64,000 nt of DNA, taken from positions 310,001 through 374,000 of the forward strand of contig NZ_MOOY01000001.1 in the NCBI RefSeq assembly GCF_001931685.1, written 5' to 3'. Of the stretch, positions 56,729-64,000 are shown piece by piece. The stretch's first letter is position 1. The number at the start of each line of letters is the position of its first letter. The position numbers were made by a program, and so were the translations under genes. This DNA comes from Pararhizobium arenae (lineage in GTDB: Bacteria; Pseudomonadota; Alphaproteobacteria; Rhizobiales; Rhizobiaceae). Under the pieces are notes generated by a model. That model searched no databases and was not told where the DNA came from. It saw nothing but the letters and a program-made list of their open reading frames with translations.

Positions 56729-58003
56729 ATGAGTGGTGATCATTCAACCTATATGCCGACAACCGGAATCGAGAAGTGGGTCGATTCCCGTCTGCCGCTG
56801 CCACGGCTTATCCATGACAGCTTCATTTCTTATCCGGTTCCTCGGAATCTGAACTACGCCTATACCTTCGGCGCCATGCTGTCGGTGATGCTGATCGTTC
56901 AGATCCTGACCGGCGTCGTGCTGGCCATGCACTATGCCGCCGAAACGACCGTCGCCTTCAACTCGGTCGAAAAGATCGTGCGTGACGTCAACCATGGCTG
57001 GCTCCTGCGCTACATGCACGCCAACGGCGCGTCGTTCTTCTTCATCGCCGTCTACCTGCACATCGCTCGCGGCCTCTACTACGGCTCCTACAAGGCACCG
57101 CGCGAAATCCTCTGGATCCTCGGCGTCGTCATTTACCTTCTGATGATGGCGACCGGCTTCATGGGCTACGTGTTGCCCTGGGGTCAGATGTCCTTCTGGG
57201 GCGCGACCGTTATCACCGGCTTCTTCACGGCTTTCCCCTTGGTGGGCGAGTGGATCCAGCAGTTCCTGCTCGGTGGTTTCGCCGTCGATAACCCGACGCT
57301 CAACCGCTTCTTTGCGCTTCACTACCTCTTGCCCTTCATGATCGCGGGCGTTGTCGTCCTGCACATTTGGGCGCTGCACGTCACCGGCCAGACCAACCCG
57401 ACCGGCGTCGAAGTGAAGACCAAGACCGACACCGTGCCCTTCACGCCCTATGCGACGCTGAAGGATGCTCTTGGCGTCTCCGTCTTCCTGCTCGTCTATG
57501 CATGGTTCGTGTTCTACATGCCGAACTTCCTCGGCCACCCGGACAACTACATCCCGGCCGACGCGCTGAAGACGCCCGCGCACATCGTTCCGGAATGGTA
57601 CTACCTGCCGTTCTACGCGATGCTGCGTGCCATCACCTTCAATGTCGGCCCGATCGATTCGAAGCTCGGCGGCGTTCTGGTCATGTTCGGCGCGATCATC
57701 GTTCTGTTCTTCCTGCCGTGGCTCGACACGTCCAAGGTCCGCTCGGCTGTCTACCGCCCCTGGTACAAGATGTTCTTCTGGCTGTTCGTCGCGAATGCCA
57801 TTCTCTTGGGTTGGCTGGGTTCGCGTCCGGCTGAAGGCCTCTATGTCGTCATGTCCCAGCTCGGTACGCTCTACTACTTCGGCTTCTTCCTGGTGATCAT
57901 GCCGGTCCTAGGCCTCATCGAGACGCCGAAGCGCATCCCCAACTCCATCACCGAGGCGGTGCTGGAAAAGCAGGCTGCGAAGAAAAAGCCTGTGGCTGCG
58001 TGA
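56729..58003 (+). CDS. petB: Cytochrome b subunit of bc1
   Basis: This 424-residue membrane subunit holds both b haems and the quinol sites. Haem ligands are the histidines of LAMHYAA, YMHANG and HYLLPF...LHIWALHV; the Qo motif PEWY is present as [10 protein letters not shown]. Eight helices are predicted. The ATG at 56729 has GAGGGGA upstream; a TTG six codons earlier is less likely. It precedes petC in one operon. Confidence 0.97.
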   Translation: MSGDHSTYMPTTGIEKWVDSRLPLPRLIHDSFISYPVPRNLNYAYTFGAMLSVMLIVQILTGVVLAMHYAAETTVAFNSVEKIVRDVNHGWLLRYMHANGASFFFIAVYLHIARGLYYGSYKAPREILWILGVVIYLLMMATGFMGYVLPWGQMSFWGATVITGFFTAFPLVGEWIQQFLLGGFAVDNPTLNRFFALHYLLPFMIAGVVVLHIWALHVTGQTNPTGVEVKTKTDTVPFTPYATLKDALGVSVFLLVYAWFVFYMPNFLGHPDNYIPADALKTPAHIVPEWYYLPFYAMLRAITFNVGPIDSKLGGVLVMFGAIIVLFFLPWLDTSKVRSAVYRPWYKMFFWLFVANAILLGWLGSRPAEGLYVVMSQLGTLYYFGFFLVIMPVLGLIETPKRIPNSITEAVLEKQAAKKKPVAA

Positions 58004-58035
58004 TGTCGAGAGCGAAGATTAAGGAACCCAAGACA

Positions 58036-58923
58036 ATGAAAAAGCTTGTTACAGGCATTCTTTCGCTCGCCCTCGTCGCCGGTCTCGGCGCAGGTATGGC
58101 GTTCGCCGAGGAAGCCGCCGGCGAACACGGGGCTGCAGCCGAGGAACACGGCACCCCGCACTACCCGATCAAGAAGCCGGAGGAGCAGGATTGGTCCTTC
58201 GCCGGTCCGTTTGGCCACTATGACAAGGGACAGCTGCAGCGCGGCCTGAAGGTCTACACGGAAGTCTGTTCCGCCTGCCATTCTATGAGCCTTGTCGCGT
58301 TCCGTACGCTCTCGGACCTCGGTTATTCCGAGGGCCAGGTGAAGGCTTTTGCAGCCAACTACGAAGTGCAGGACGGACCGAACGCAGACGGCGAAATGTT
58401 CACCCGCAAGGCGTTGCCTTCCGACTATTTCCCGTCGCCGTTCCCGAACAAGGAAGCAGCGGCCGCCGCCAACAACGGTGCGGCTCCGCCGGACTTCTCG
58501 CTGATCGCCAAGGCGCGCGGCATCGAACGCGGCTTTCCGCAGTTCATCATCGACATGATCCCGATCGTCGGCGGTTATCAGGAAGGCGGCCCGGATTACA
58601 TCCACGCGCTGCTGACCGGCTACCAAGACCCGCCGGAAGGCGTCGAGATCGCCGAGGGCACCCACTACAATCCGTATTTCGCCAATGCCGCGGCGCTCGC
58701 CATGGCAAAGCCGATTTCGGATGACCAGGTGACCTATGACGACGGCGCCCCGCAGACGGTCGAGCAGTATTCGCGCGACGTCTCCGCTTTTCTCATGTGG
58801 GCCGCAGAGCCGCACCTGGAAGAGCGCAAGCGGACCGGTTTCATGGTCATGGTGTTCCTGTTGATCTTCACCGGCCTGATCTACCTGACGAAGAAGTCGG
58901 TTTACGCCAACAAGGAACATTAA
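58036..58923 (+). CDS. petC: Cytochrome c1 subunit of bc1
   Basis: This 295-residue subunit passes electrons from the Rieske centre to cytochrome c. A signal peptide ends near MAFAEE; the haem c site is VCSACHSM; a C-terminal helix (MVMVFLLIFTGLIYL) anchors it. The ATG at 58036 gives the signal sequence, while a GTG/ATG at 58000-58003 overlaps the petB stop and is less likely. A terminator follows. Confidence 0.96.
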   Translation: MKKLVTGILSLALVAGLGAGMAFAEEAAGEHGAAAEEHGTPHYPIKKPEEQDWSFAGPFGHYDKGQLQRGLKVYTEVCSACHSMSLVAFRTLSDLGYSEGQVKAFAANYEVQDGPNADGEMFTRKALPSDYFPSPFPNKEAAAAANNGAAPPDFSLIAKARGIERGFPQFIIDMIPIVGGYQEGGPDYIHALLTGYQDPPEGVEIAEGTHYNPYFANAAALAMAKPISDDQVTYDDGAPQTVEQYSRDVSAFLMWAAEPHLEERKRTGFMVMVFLLIFTGLIYLTKKSVYANKEH

Positions 58924-58944
58924 GTTCCTGATACGAGTATCCAG

Positions 58945-58972
58945 AAAAAGGCGGCTCTCGGGCCGCCTTTTT
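58945..58972. terminator. Bidirectional terminator after petC
   Basis: AAAAAGGCGGC and GCCGCCTTTTT form a long stem around TCTCGG, with T tracts on both strands. It can serve petC and the convergent cbpM. Confidence 0.88.
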
Positions 58973-58990
58973 GATTCATATGCATAGGCT

Positions 58991-59308
58991 TTACAGATCG
59001 CCCTCAAGCATCGCGAGGATACGTCGCTGGACCTCGGCGTCCTGCCGCCGGACGGCATCTGCAAGCCGGTTGAGCCGTGTACGCAGACCATGCACCTGAT
59101 CGAGAAGCTGCATGGCAACATCGACGCCATCGTCGTTGACGCCCATCGGTCCGGTGAGATCCTGAATGAGCCGGGCGCGGGCGAGCTCTGCCTCCTCGAA
59201 GGCAAGGCCGGCGGAGGACCGCGCCGGAACCAGCCAGCGGCGTTCGATCCAGACCTTCAGCGCCGCCGTTTCGATTTCGAGCCTTTCGCAGAATTCGACG
59301 TCATTCAT
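58991..59308 (-). CDS. cbpM: CbpA modulator CbpM
   Basis: This 105-residue protein has a MerR-like fold ([26 protein letters not shown]) and a basic helical C-terminus, as in CbpM, which binds and inhibits CbpA. It overlaps the cbpA stop by 4 bp, so the two are co-expressed. The pairing alone supports the name. Confidence 0.88.
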   Translation of the reverse strand: MNDVEFCERLEIETAALKVWIERRWLVPARSSAGLAFEEAELARARLIQDLTGPMGVNDDGVDVAMQLLDQVHGLRTRLNRLADAVRRQDAEVQRRILAMLEGDL

Positions 59309-60228
59309 TGGCCGGCTCCCATCGACTTGCGCGGGTCATCGTTGCGGCCTTTCGCCCACTCCTCGATGAAGGCGGCGAGCTTCGGATCCGGCTCCGCCGG
59401 AAGCACGATCTTCAATGTCGCATAGGCATCGCCATGGCCGCCGCCACGCTTATGAAGGCCCTTGCCTTTCAGGCGCAGGGTCTTGCCGCTGCTGGAATTC
59501 GGCCCGATCGTGACGTTGACGGCACCGTAGAGCGTCGGAACTCTGATCTTGGCGCCCAGCACGGCCTCACTCAACGAGATAGGGACCTCATAGCGCACGT
59601 CATCGCCGTCCGGCTTGAACAGAGGATGCGGGCGAATACGGATTTCGATCAGCGCATCGCCCGCCGGGCCGTTGCCGTAGCCGGGGCTGCCTTTTCCGCG
59701 CAGACGCAAGGTCTGTCCGTCACGGGTCCCCGCAGGAATATTGAGGTCGAGCGATCCGCCTTCGGGAAGCGTGATCTGCCGTTTGGCGCCGTTGACGGCG
59801 TCGAGCAGGTCTACCTCCATCGAAAAATGCAGGTCGCGCCCGCGCATCGGGCCTTGCGATTGGCTTCGGCCGCGCTGCGAAAAGAAGCTCGAGAAAATGT
59901 CTTCCGCTCCGCCGAAATCGGCAAATCCGCCGGCGTTTTCGTAACGGCCGGCGGTGTCGCTGTTGCCGGCGTAGTCGCGGTAGAAATGGCGCGGAGCGGT
60001 CTCGGCGCCGCTCTCATCAATCTCGCCGCGATCATAGCGGCCGCGCTTCTCCTCGTCCTCAAGAAGCGCGTAGGCCGAGGATGCAGCCTTGAACTTTTCT
60101 TCCGCTGCCTTGTCGCCCGGGTTGAGGTCGGGGTGATATTTCTTCGCGAGCTTGCGATAGGCGCTTTGGATTTCTTTTTGCGAGGCATCGCGCTTGACGC
60201 CAAGAACGTCATAGAGATTGCGGCTCAT
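59305..60228 (-). CDS. cbpA: DnaJ-like chaperone, curved-DNA-binding protein CbpA
   Basis: This 307-residue class II J-protein works with DnaK. The J-domain has the HPD motif ([18 protein letters not shown]) near residue 33, followed by a Gly/Phe-rich linker ([17 protein letters not shown]) and two C-terminal substrate domains; there is no zinc finger, which separates it from DnaJ. It forms a two-gene operon with cbpM and is probably used under stress. Confidence 0.93.
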   Translation of the reverse strand: MSRNLYDVLGVKRDASQKEIQSAYRKLAKKYHPDLNPGDKAAEEKFKAASSAYALLEDEEKRGRYDRGEIDESGAETAPRHFYRDYAGNSDTAGRYENAGGFADFGGAEDIFSSFFSQRGRSQSQGPMRGRDLHFSMEVDLLDAVNGAKRQITLPEGGSLDLNIPAGTRDGQTLRLRGKGSPGYGNGPAGDALIEIRIRPHPLFKPDGDDVRYEVPISLSEAVLGAKIRVPTLYGAVNVTIGPNSSSGKTLRLKGKGLHKRGGGHGDAYATLKIVLPAEPDPKLAAFIEEWAKGRNDDPRKSMGAGQ

Positions 60229-60348
60229 TCAGTCTCCTTCAGGCGATTTGGTGAAGATGACGCCGCAGGAGTGTTCTGGTTGCGACGTCGCGCTCTCCTT
60301 GAAATGGTGCCGACAAGTCTTGAACGCAAGGATGGTGAGGCGTGAAAA

Positions 60349-60364
60349 AAAACGGCACCGTTTT
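60349..60364. promoter_or_regulatory. 16-bp inverted repeat upstream of cbpA
   Basis: AAAACGG and CCGTTTT flank CA. It lies about 120 bp before cbpA and 110 bp before the NTF2-like gene, between divergent genes, and could be an operator. No regulator is known to bind it. Confidence 0.3.
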
Positions 60365-60473
60365 GACAGAGAATACACCTTCTGATGCAGGTATAGGCGG
60401 TTTCAATTAGGACTTGCAGCATTGCTGAAATACGGCGAGATTTACGCTTGCACAGGGCACGGGAGGCACGGCA

Positions 60474-60896
60474 ATGAGCAACGCGCAAGCAATGGAACGC
60501 ATCGTGCGAGACATCTACATCGCAAGGGACAGTGGCGATGTGGACGGAATTCTAACACATATCGAAGCAGGCTGCAGCTTTCGGATCGTCGGCGGGCCGA
60601 TGCTCGGAGCGCTGTCGCAAGGATGTTGCGGCCCGGACTCGATCCGTTGCGCCATGCAGGGGCTCGTGGATCACTGGGATACGACCAAGGTCGATGTGGT
60701 CCACATCAGTATCTCCGGTGACACCGTCTTTGCTCACCGGGCGGGCAAGGTACGCTTTATTCCTGACGACATCGAATTTGAAACCGAAATCGCGGACAAA
60801 TTTGTTTTCCGCGACGGACGTGTTGTCGAGGTCCTCGAGTTTATCGACACGCTGACGATGGCCGAGCATGTCGGCTTGCTGAAGCAGACCGCCTGA
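60474..60896 (+). CDS. NTF2/SnoaL-like protein
   Basis: This 140-residue protein has the cone-shaped NTF2 fold pattern: IYIARDSGDVDGILTHIEAGCSFRIVGG, then VVEVLEFIDTLTMAEHVGLL. No catalytic residues can be assigned. It is alone and converges with the AhpD-like gene. Family members bind small molecules or act as isomerases. Confidence 0.75.
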   Translation: MSNAQAMERIVRDIYIARDSGDVDGILTHIEAGCSFRIVGGPMLGALSQGCCGPDSIRCAMQGLVDHWDTTKVDVVHISISGDTVFAHRAGKVRFIPDDIEFETEIADKFVFRDGRVVEVLEFIDTLTMAEHVGLLKQTA

Positions 60897-60941
60897 AAAC
60901 ATCGCCCCGCCGGCGTTTTAGCGATGACGGCGGGGCGATGC
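60897..60941 (-). terminator. Hairpin between convergent genes
   Basis: CATCGCCCCGCCG pairs with CGGCGGGGCGATG around a 15-base loop; on the minus strand TTTTC follows, so it serves the AhpD-like gene. Confidence 0.65.
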
Positions 60942-60944
60942 GGT

Positions 60945-61535
60945 TCAACTGAGCTTTTCTATGGGGCGGCCAACGACCAGGACTTTCTTCAGATCCGCAC
61001 CCATGCTGGAATAGGCGGCGTCAGGCTCCACCCCCAGGGCATCCAGCATCTTGGAGAAGAAGCAGCGCACCGTGGCGGCTGCGACGATATCGAAGATTTC
61101 CGCGTCCGATAGGCCGTGCTTCTTCAGGGTATCGACATCGGCCTTCTCGATCGAGGCGGCGTCCCGCACCACCTTTGCCGCGAACTGCATGATGGCGCGC
61201 TCGGTGTCATCGATAGGCGCTGTCTCGGCGTTTTCCGCCACACGGCGCAGCGTTTCGGCAGGCAAACCATCGCGCATCAGAACGGAGCCATGGGCGAGCA
61301 TGCAGTACGAGCTCTTCAGCTCCTTGGCGGCGGCAAGCGTCACCAGCTCGTAGCGCCGCGTGTCCATATGGGTCTTGATGGTGGAGAGCAGGGCGCTCCA
61401 TCGCTCCATGACGTCAGGCCGATGGCCGAAGGCCTTCGTCATGTTCGGCAGATAGCCGTAACCGGCTTCCGCATCGGCATAGATCTTGGCGACTTTTTCA
61501 TTGGCGGATGCATCAGGCATATGGATGAAAGGCAT
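60945..61535 (-). CDS. AhpD/carboxymuconolactone decarboxylase-like peroxidase-related protein
   Basis: This 196-residue protein has the AhpD fold. The usual active-site pattern E-x-x-C-x-x-C-x-x-x-H reads ELKSSYCMLAH here, with the first Cys replaced by Ser, so a normal disulfide redox cycle is unlikely. AAGGAGG lies before the ATG at 61535 and fixes the start over a longer frame. It belongs to the peroxidase-related branch of the family, whose substrate is unknown. Confidence 0.8.
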   Translation of the reverse strand: MPFIHMPDASANEKVAKIYADAEAGYGYLPNMTKAFGHRPDVMERWSALLSTIKTHMDTRRYELVTLAAAKELKSSYCMLAHGSVLMRDGLPAETLRRVAENAETAPIDDTERAIMQFAAKVVRDAASIEKADVDTLKKHGLSDAEIFDIVAAATVRCFFSKMLDALGVEPDAAYSSMGADLKKVLVVGRPIEKLS

Positions 61536-61727
61536 ATTTGGCTCCTCCTTGCCAAAGAGGCGGACGGCCGCACCGGATCCCGGTCCTGAAACCACGGCGG
61601 CTGGCCCGCCCGCAATCTCCTGCGCGACGCAGGTTTGCGCGAAGAAATGATACCACTGGCGTTCGGATTTTTCCAGATTCCCGCGTCGATTGCCGCAGTG
61701 TGATGTCGAATACGGGGAGGGGTCTTA

Positions 61728-61989
61728 TACCAAGGATCGATGATAGGAACCTATAGGATGGCATTGGACTGGTTTCTGGCTAGGCGCGATGCGAGGGGCG
61801 ATGCTGGCGCATCGGACAAGCATCGCAACGACGCCAGAGACCAGTCCAATGCCACCTCCGGTCGGCTTCTCGGGCTTTCCGGCGGCGTCGAGGCCCTTGA
61901 CCGATGCGCAAGCATCGCTCTGCGGACCTCTCCTAGCCGGAAAACCCGATCGAGCCGATCCTATAGGTTCCTATCATCGATCCTTGGTA
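61728..61989. mobile_element. MITE-like repeat with 32-bp perfect terminal inverted repeats
   Basis: The first and last 32 bp (61728-61759 and 61958-61989) are exact inverted copies that begin TACCAAGGATCG. Inside, 61760-61780 and 61833-61853 form a second inverted pair (20 of 21 match), and 61862-61883 with 61936-61958 form a third, weaker pair. The whole can fold as a three-way structure. TTA flanks both ends, and a TA duplication is also possible, as for IS630-type elements. No transposase is encoded, so it would depend on one elsewhere. It lies between two genes and not within one. Confidence 0.75.
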
Positions 61990-62100
61990 TTAACCAGCCG
62001 TTCACCAAAACTGCGGATTGTCTCGCGCAGGCTTCGTCCTTTATGACGTGATTGAGGCGAATGCCAAAACTTCGTCGCGATTTGTCCCGATAGAGTCCCT

Positions 62101-63147
62101 ATGCAGACCATGACCGTTCCATTCCGGGCCGAGCGCCGGCCGGTTCGCACCCTCTTCCGCCGCTGGGCCGCCATACTCGCGGTTGGTGCGGCATTGTCCG
62201 GCTGCATGTCGCTGGAGGATATCTCCGAGGCCCCGCCGACGCTTTCCAAGAAGATGATCGCCGAGATGGCGAAGAAGGGCATGAAACCGGAAAGCCCGGT
62301 GCTCGTGCGCATCTTCAAGCAGGAGAGCGAGCTCGAAGTCTGGAAAATGAACAAGTCAGGGCAATACGCTCTGCTTAAGACTTATCCGATGTGCCGCTGG
62401 TCCGGAAAGCTGGGGCCGAAGACCAAGGCCGGTGACAGGCAGGCGCCGGAAGGGTTCTATCACGTCTCCACCGGCATGCTGAATCCGAAGTCGCAATATT
62501 ACGTTTCCTTCAACCTCGGCTATCCGAACCGGCTTGAATCGGCGCTCGGCTATACCGGCGAGGCGCTGATGGTGCACGGCGCCTGCTCGTCCGCTGGCTG
62601 CTATGCCATGACCGACCAGGGTGTCGGCGAAATCTACGCGATCGTCGCCAAGGCGCTTTCAAGCGGGCAGGAGCGTTTCCAGGTGCAGGCCTATCCCTTC
62701 CGTATGACCGCCCAGAACATGGCCGAACATCGCAGCGACCCGAACATGAGCTTCTGGCGCACGATGAAGGAGGGCTATGACAGCTTTGAAGCGACGAAGC
62801 GCCAGCCGAAGGTGTCGGTCTGCGGCAGCCGCTATGTCTTCAACAAGGAATTTGTTGACGGCGAGCCGAGCGATCCGCTCGCGGCCTGCCCGCCCGTTGC
62901 ACGCGAGCTGGAGCCGATGGCGTTTGCAAAGATCAGCGCCGAAAACCAGCGGATCGAGGCGGCGATGACGGCAGTGCTGCAGACCACCACGACCATGAGC
63001 GCCTATCAGGATGGCGGCATGCACCCGAGTTTCCGCGCGCTCCTGAAGCAGAAGGGCGCCAAGAAACTGGCGGCCAGCATTTCCGGCATCAAATATCCCA
63101 TCAGCCGCCCGGAAGCGGCCTTGGCTGACCCGTTCGACGGGGACTAG
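62101..63147 (+). CDS. YafK-like murein L,D-transpeptidase lipoprotein
   Basis: This 348-residue envelope protein has a signal segment with lipobox ALSGC near residue 39 and a YkuD domain at about 65-200. The active-site His and Cys are in ALMVHGACSSAGCYAMTD. YafK (DpaA) removes or forms links between peptidoglycan and lipoprotein in E. coli. The C-terminal 120 residues have no assigned role. It is alone in its transcript. Confidence 0.88.
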   Translation: MQTMTVPFRAERRPVRTLFRRWAAILAVGAALSGCMSLEDISEAPPTLSKKMIAEMAKKGMKPESPVLVRIFKQESELEVWKMNKSGQYALLKTYPMCRWSGKLGPKTKAGDRQAPEGFYHVSTGMLNPKSQYYVSFNLGYPNRLESALGYTGEALMVHGACSSAGCYAMTDQGVGEIYAIVAKALSSGQERFQVQAYPFRMTAQNMAEHRSDPNMSFWRTMKEGYDSFEATKRQPKVSVCGSRYVFNKEFVDGEPSDPLAACPPVARELEPMAFAKISAENQRIEAAMTAVLQTTTTMSAYQDGGMHPSFRALLKQKGAKKLAASISGIKYPISRPEAALADPFDGD

Positions 63148-63194
63148 ACTGGGGGGCAACGCCTCTACCGGGCGTGACGTAACGGGAGGACGCC

Positions 63195-63593
63195 ATGGGT
63201 TACCGGTTCGCACTGGATCATTTCGCGCTGCTGGTGCGCAACGTCGCGCGCAGCACGGCATTCTACCGTGACGTCATGGGTTTTTCGCCGATCGAGCGAA
63301 CCGGCAGCCACGGCGTGCAATGGCTGGAGATCGGCGGCGGCGATGCCATTCATCTGATCCAGAACGATTTTGGCGCGACGCATGTGACCAAGGACACCCA
63401 TGTCGCGGTGTCCACGGCCGATTTCGATGCCTTTGTCGCGCATCTGAACGCGCTTGGCATCGCGTTTACCGACTGGCCCGGCAACCCCGGCAAGATCGGC
63501 GTTCACCGCAATGGGTTCCGGCAGATTTACGTGCAGGACCCGGATGGGTATTGGATCGAGATCAACGATCATCGGCCGCCGATTGTGGGATAG
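63195..63593 (+). CDS. VOC (glyoxalase-like) family protein
   Basis: This 132-residue protein has the two beta-alpha-beta units of the vicinal-oxygen-chelate fold: FALDHFALLVRNVARSTAFYRDVMGF and DTHVAVSTADFDAFVAHLN. Metal ligands are probably the His of LDHFAL, the His of THVAV and the Glu of WIEIND. Relatives include dioxygenases and antibiotic-resistance proteins; the substrate is unknown. GGAGGA precedes the ATG. Confidence 0.85.
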   Translation: MGYRFALDHFALLVRNVARSTAFYRDVMGFSPIERTGSHGVQWLEIGGGDAIHLIQNDFGATHVTKDTHVAVSTADFDAFVAHLNALGIAFTDWPGNPGKIGVHRNGFRQIYVQDPDGYWIEINDHRPPIVG

Positions 63594-63655
63594 AAGGCGA
63601 GCTTGCTTTGAGTAAGTGGCGAATTGCCTCTTTCCCCGATAATTGTCAGCCGCGG

Positions 63656-64000
63656 CTAATTCCAATCCATAGATAACTGTTGAGGATATGAGAAGCTGGG
63701 GCGATCATTATCGCCGTCAAGCAGCTTTAGTAAACCCTCTCTTGAGGTGGCAAGCCTAAACAACCGGTAGCTCGCTGTGCCTTTGTTCGCATGAACGAAT
63801 TTCTGTACGGCGCTAACCGCTGTGTCAATCAGAGCAACAGCTGAGTCTTTGTCAGCCAAACTTTTGCCTGAACGTCGAAGAAGCTCTCCGACAACAAACA
63901 AGACGTGGAAGTGGCCTTCGATGATCCAAGACTCCTCGTATGAGCTTCTCGTTATGGAAGATTGCCAGTGAATCGCTTCTTGACGTCTTTTTTCGATCTC
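63656..64000 (-). CDS. Hypothetical protein, 5' end missing
   Basis: The frame is open to the last base of the window, giving at least 114 residues, and stops at 63656. Visible features are a helical, charged composition (EIEKRRQEAIHWQ; ELLRRSGKSLADKD) and no known motif. A TTG at 63901 is in frame but has no special claim to be a start. Base composition is clearly more AT-rich than the neighbouring genes, a sign of recent transfer. The family was not recognised. Confidence 0.6.
   Translation of the reverse strand, partial: EIEKRRQEAIHWQSSITRSSYEESWIIEGHFHVLFVVGELLRRSGKSLADKDSAVALIDTAVSAVQKFVHANKGTASYRLFRLATSREGLLKLLDGDNDRPSFSYPQQLSMDWN

Noticed and set aside
60363-60368. TTGACA before the NTF2-like gene as a sigma-70 promoter
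   Set aside because: No -10 box lies 16-18 bp downstream; the nearest TATA-like sequence is 23 bp away.
61740-62051. Short frames inside the repeat element
   Set aside because: They are read from inverted-repeat DNA and have no known motif; no transposase residues are present.

Overview
The window is chromosomal DNA from an alphaproteobacterium, most likely a member of the Rhizobiaceae (Rhizobium/Agrobacterium/Sinorhizobium relatives). Support comes from the high GC content, a fused SecDF, a 490-residue trigger factor with a lysine/alanine tail, TrmFO, a malic enzyme fused to a phosphotransacetylase-like domain, several families common in Rhizobiales (DUF1127, DUF2865, the DUF2157/GDYXXLXY pair), and two small RNA genes of the alpha-r14 type. 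No rRNA, CRISPR array, prophage or intact insertion sequence was seen. Nearly all of the window is ordinary core genome.

Layout. Positions 1-5644: end of serS, then surE, pcm-like, a second methyltransferase, an orphan protein and an NlpD-like LysM/M23 lipoprotein. 5718-6590: a DUF815 ATPase on the minus strand. 6818-11034: yajC, secDF and two genes whose mitochondrial relatives are complex I assembly factors (NDUFAF3-like and NDUFAF6-like). 11611-14585, minus strand: two tandem small RNAs with CCUCCUCCC loops, two 47-residue DUF1127 proteins and trmFO. 14887-20973: a DUF2157/GDYXXLXY membrane pair, tRNA-Leu, tig, gph, rpiA and a DUF2059 protein. 21239-25600: gor, class II DAHP synthase, a GFA-family protein and a winged-helix protein. 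25768-30342, minus strand: TadG-like, TadE-like and an LtaS-like phosphoglycerol transferase. 30662-34887: nadE, a TolB-like propeller and a CHASE4-GGDEF cyclase. 34930-37739: a DUF2865 protein and a complete luxI/luxR quorum-sensing pair. 37858-43480: malic enzyme, an LpxH-like phosphoesterase, an MFS transporter and an enolase-superfamily epimerase. 43558-47833: an Mla-type lipid transporter. 47808-51014: BON protein, a His/Gly-rich secreted peptide, hemF, soxR and trmL. 51481-55699: two complete ABC exporters around an orphan gene. 56136-58923: petABC (cytochrome bc1). 58991-60228: cbpM-cbpA. 60474-64000: small enzymes, a repeat element of about 262 bp with perfect terminal inverted repeats, an L,D-transpeptidase, a VOC protein, and an AT-richer gene cut by the window edge.

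Several parts act together: YajC/SecDF in export, PetABC in respiration, NlpD-like and L,D-transpeptidase proteins in the cell wall, and Mla in outer-membrane lipid asymmetry. The most interesting signals are regulatory: the stress-type sRNA/DUF1127 cluster with a recurring upstream 9-mer, a hairpin that would hide the luxR ribosome-binding site, a nested perfect hairpin that covers the secDF start region, and the terminal-inverted-repeat element at 61728-61989.
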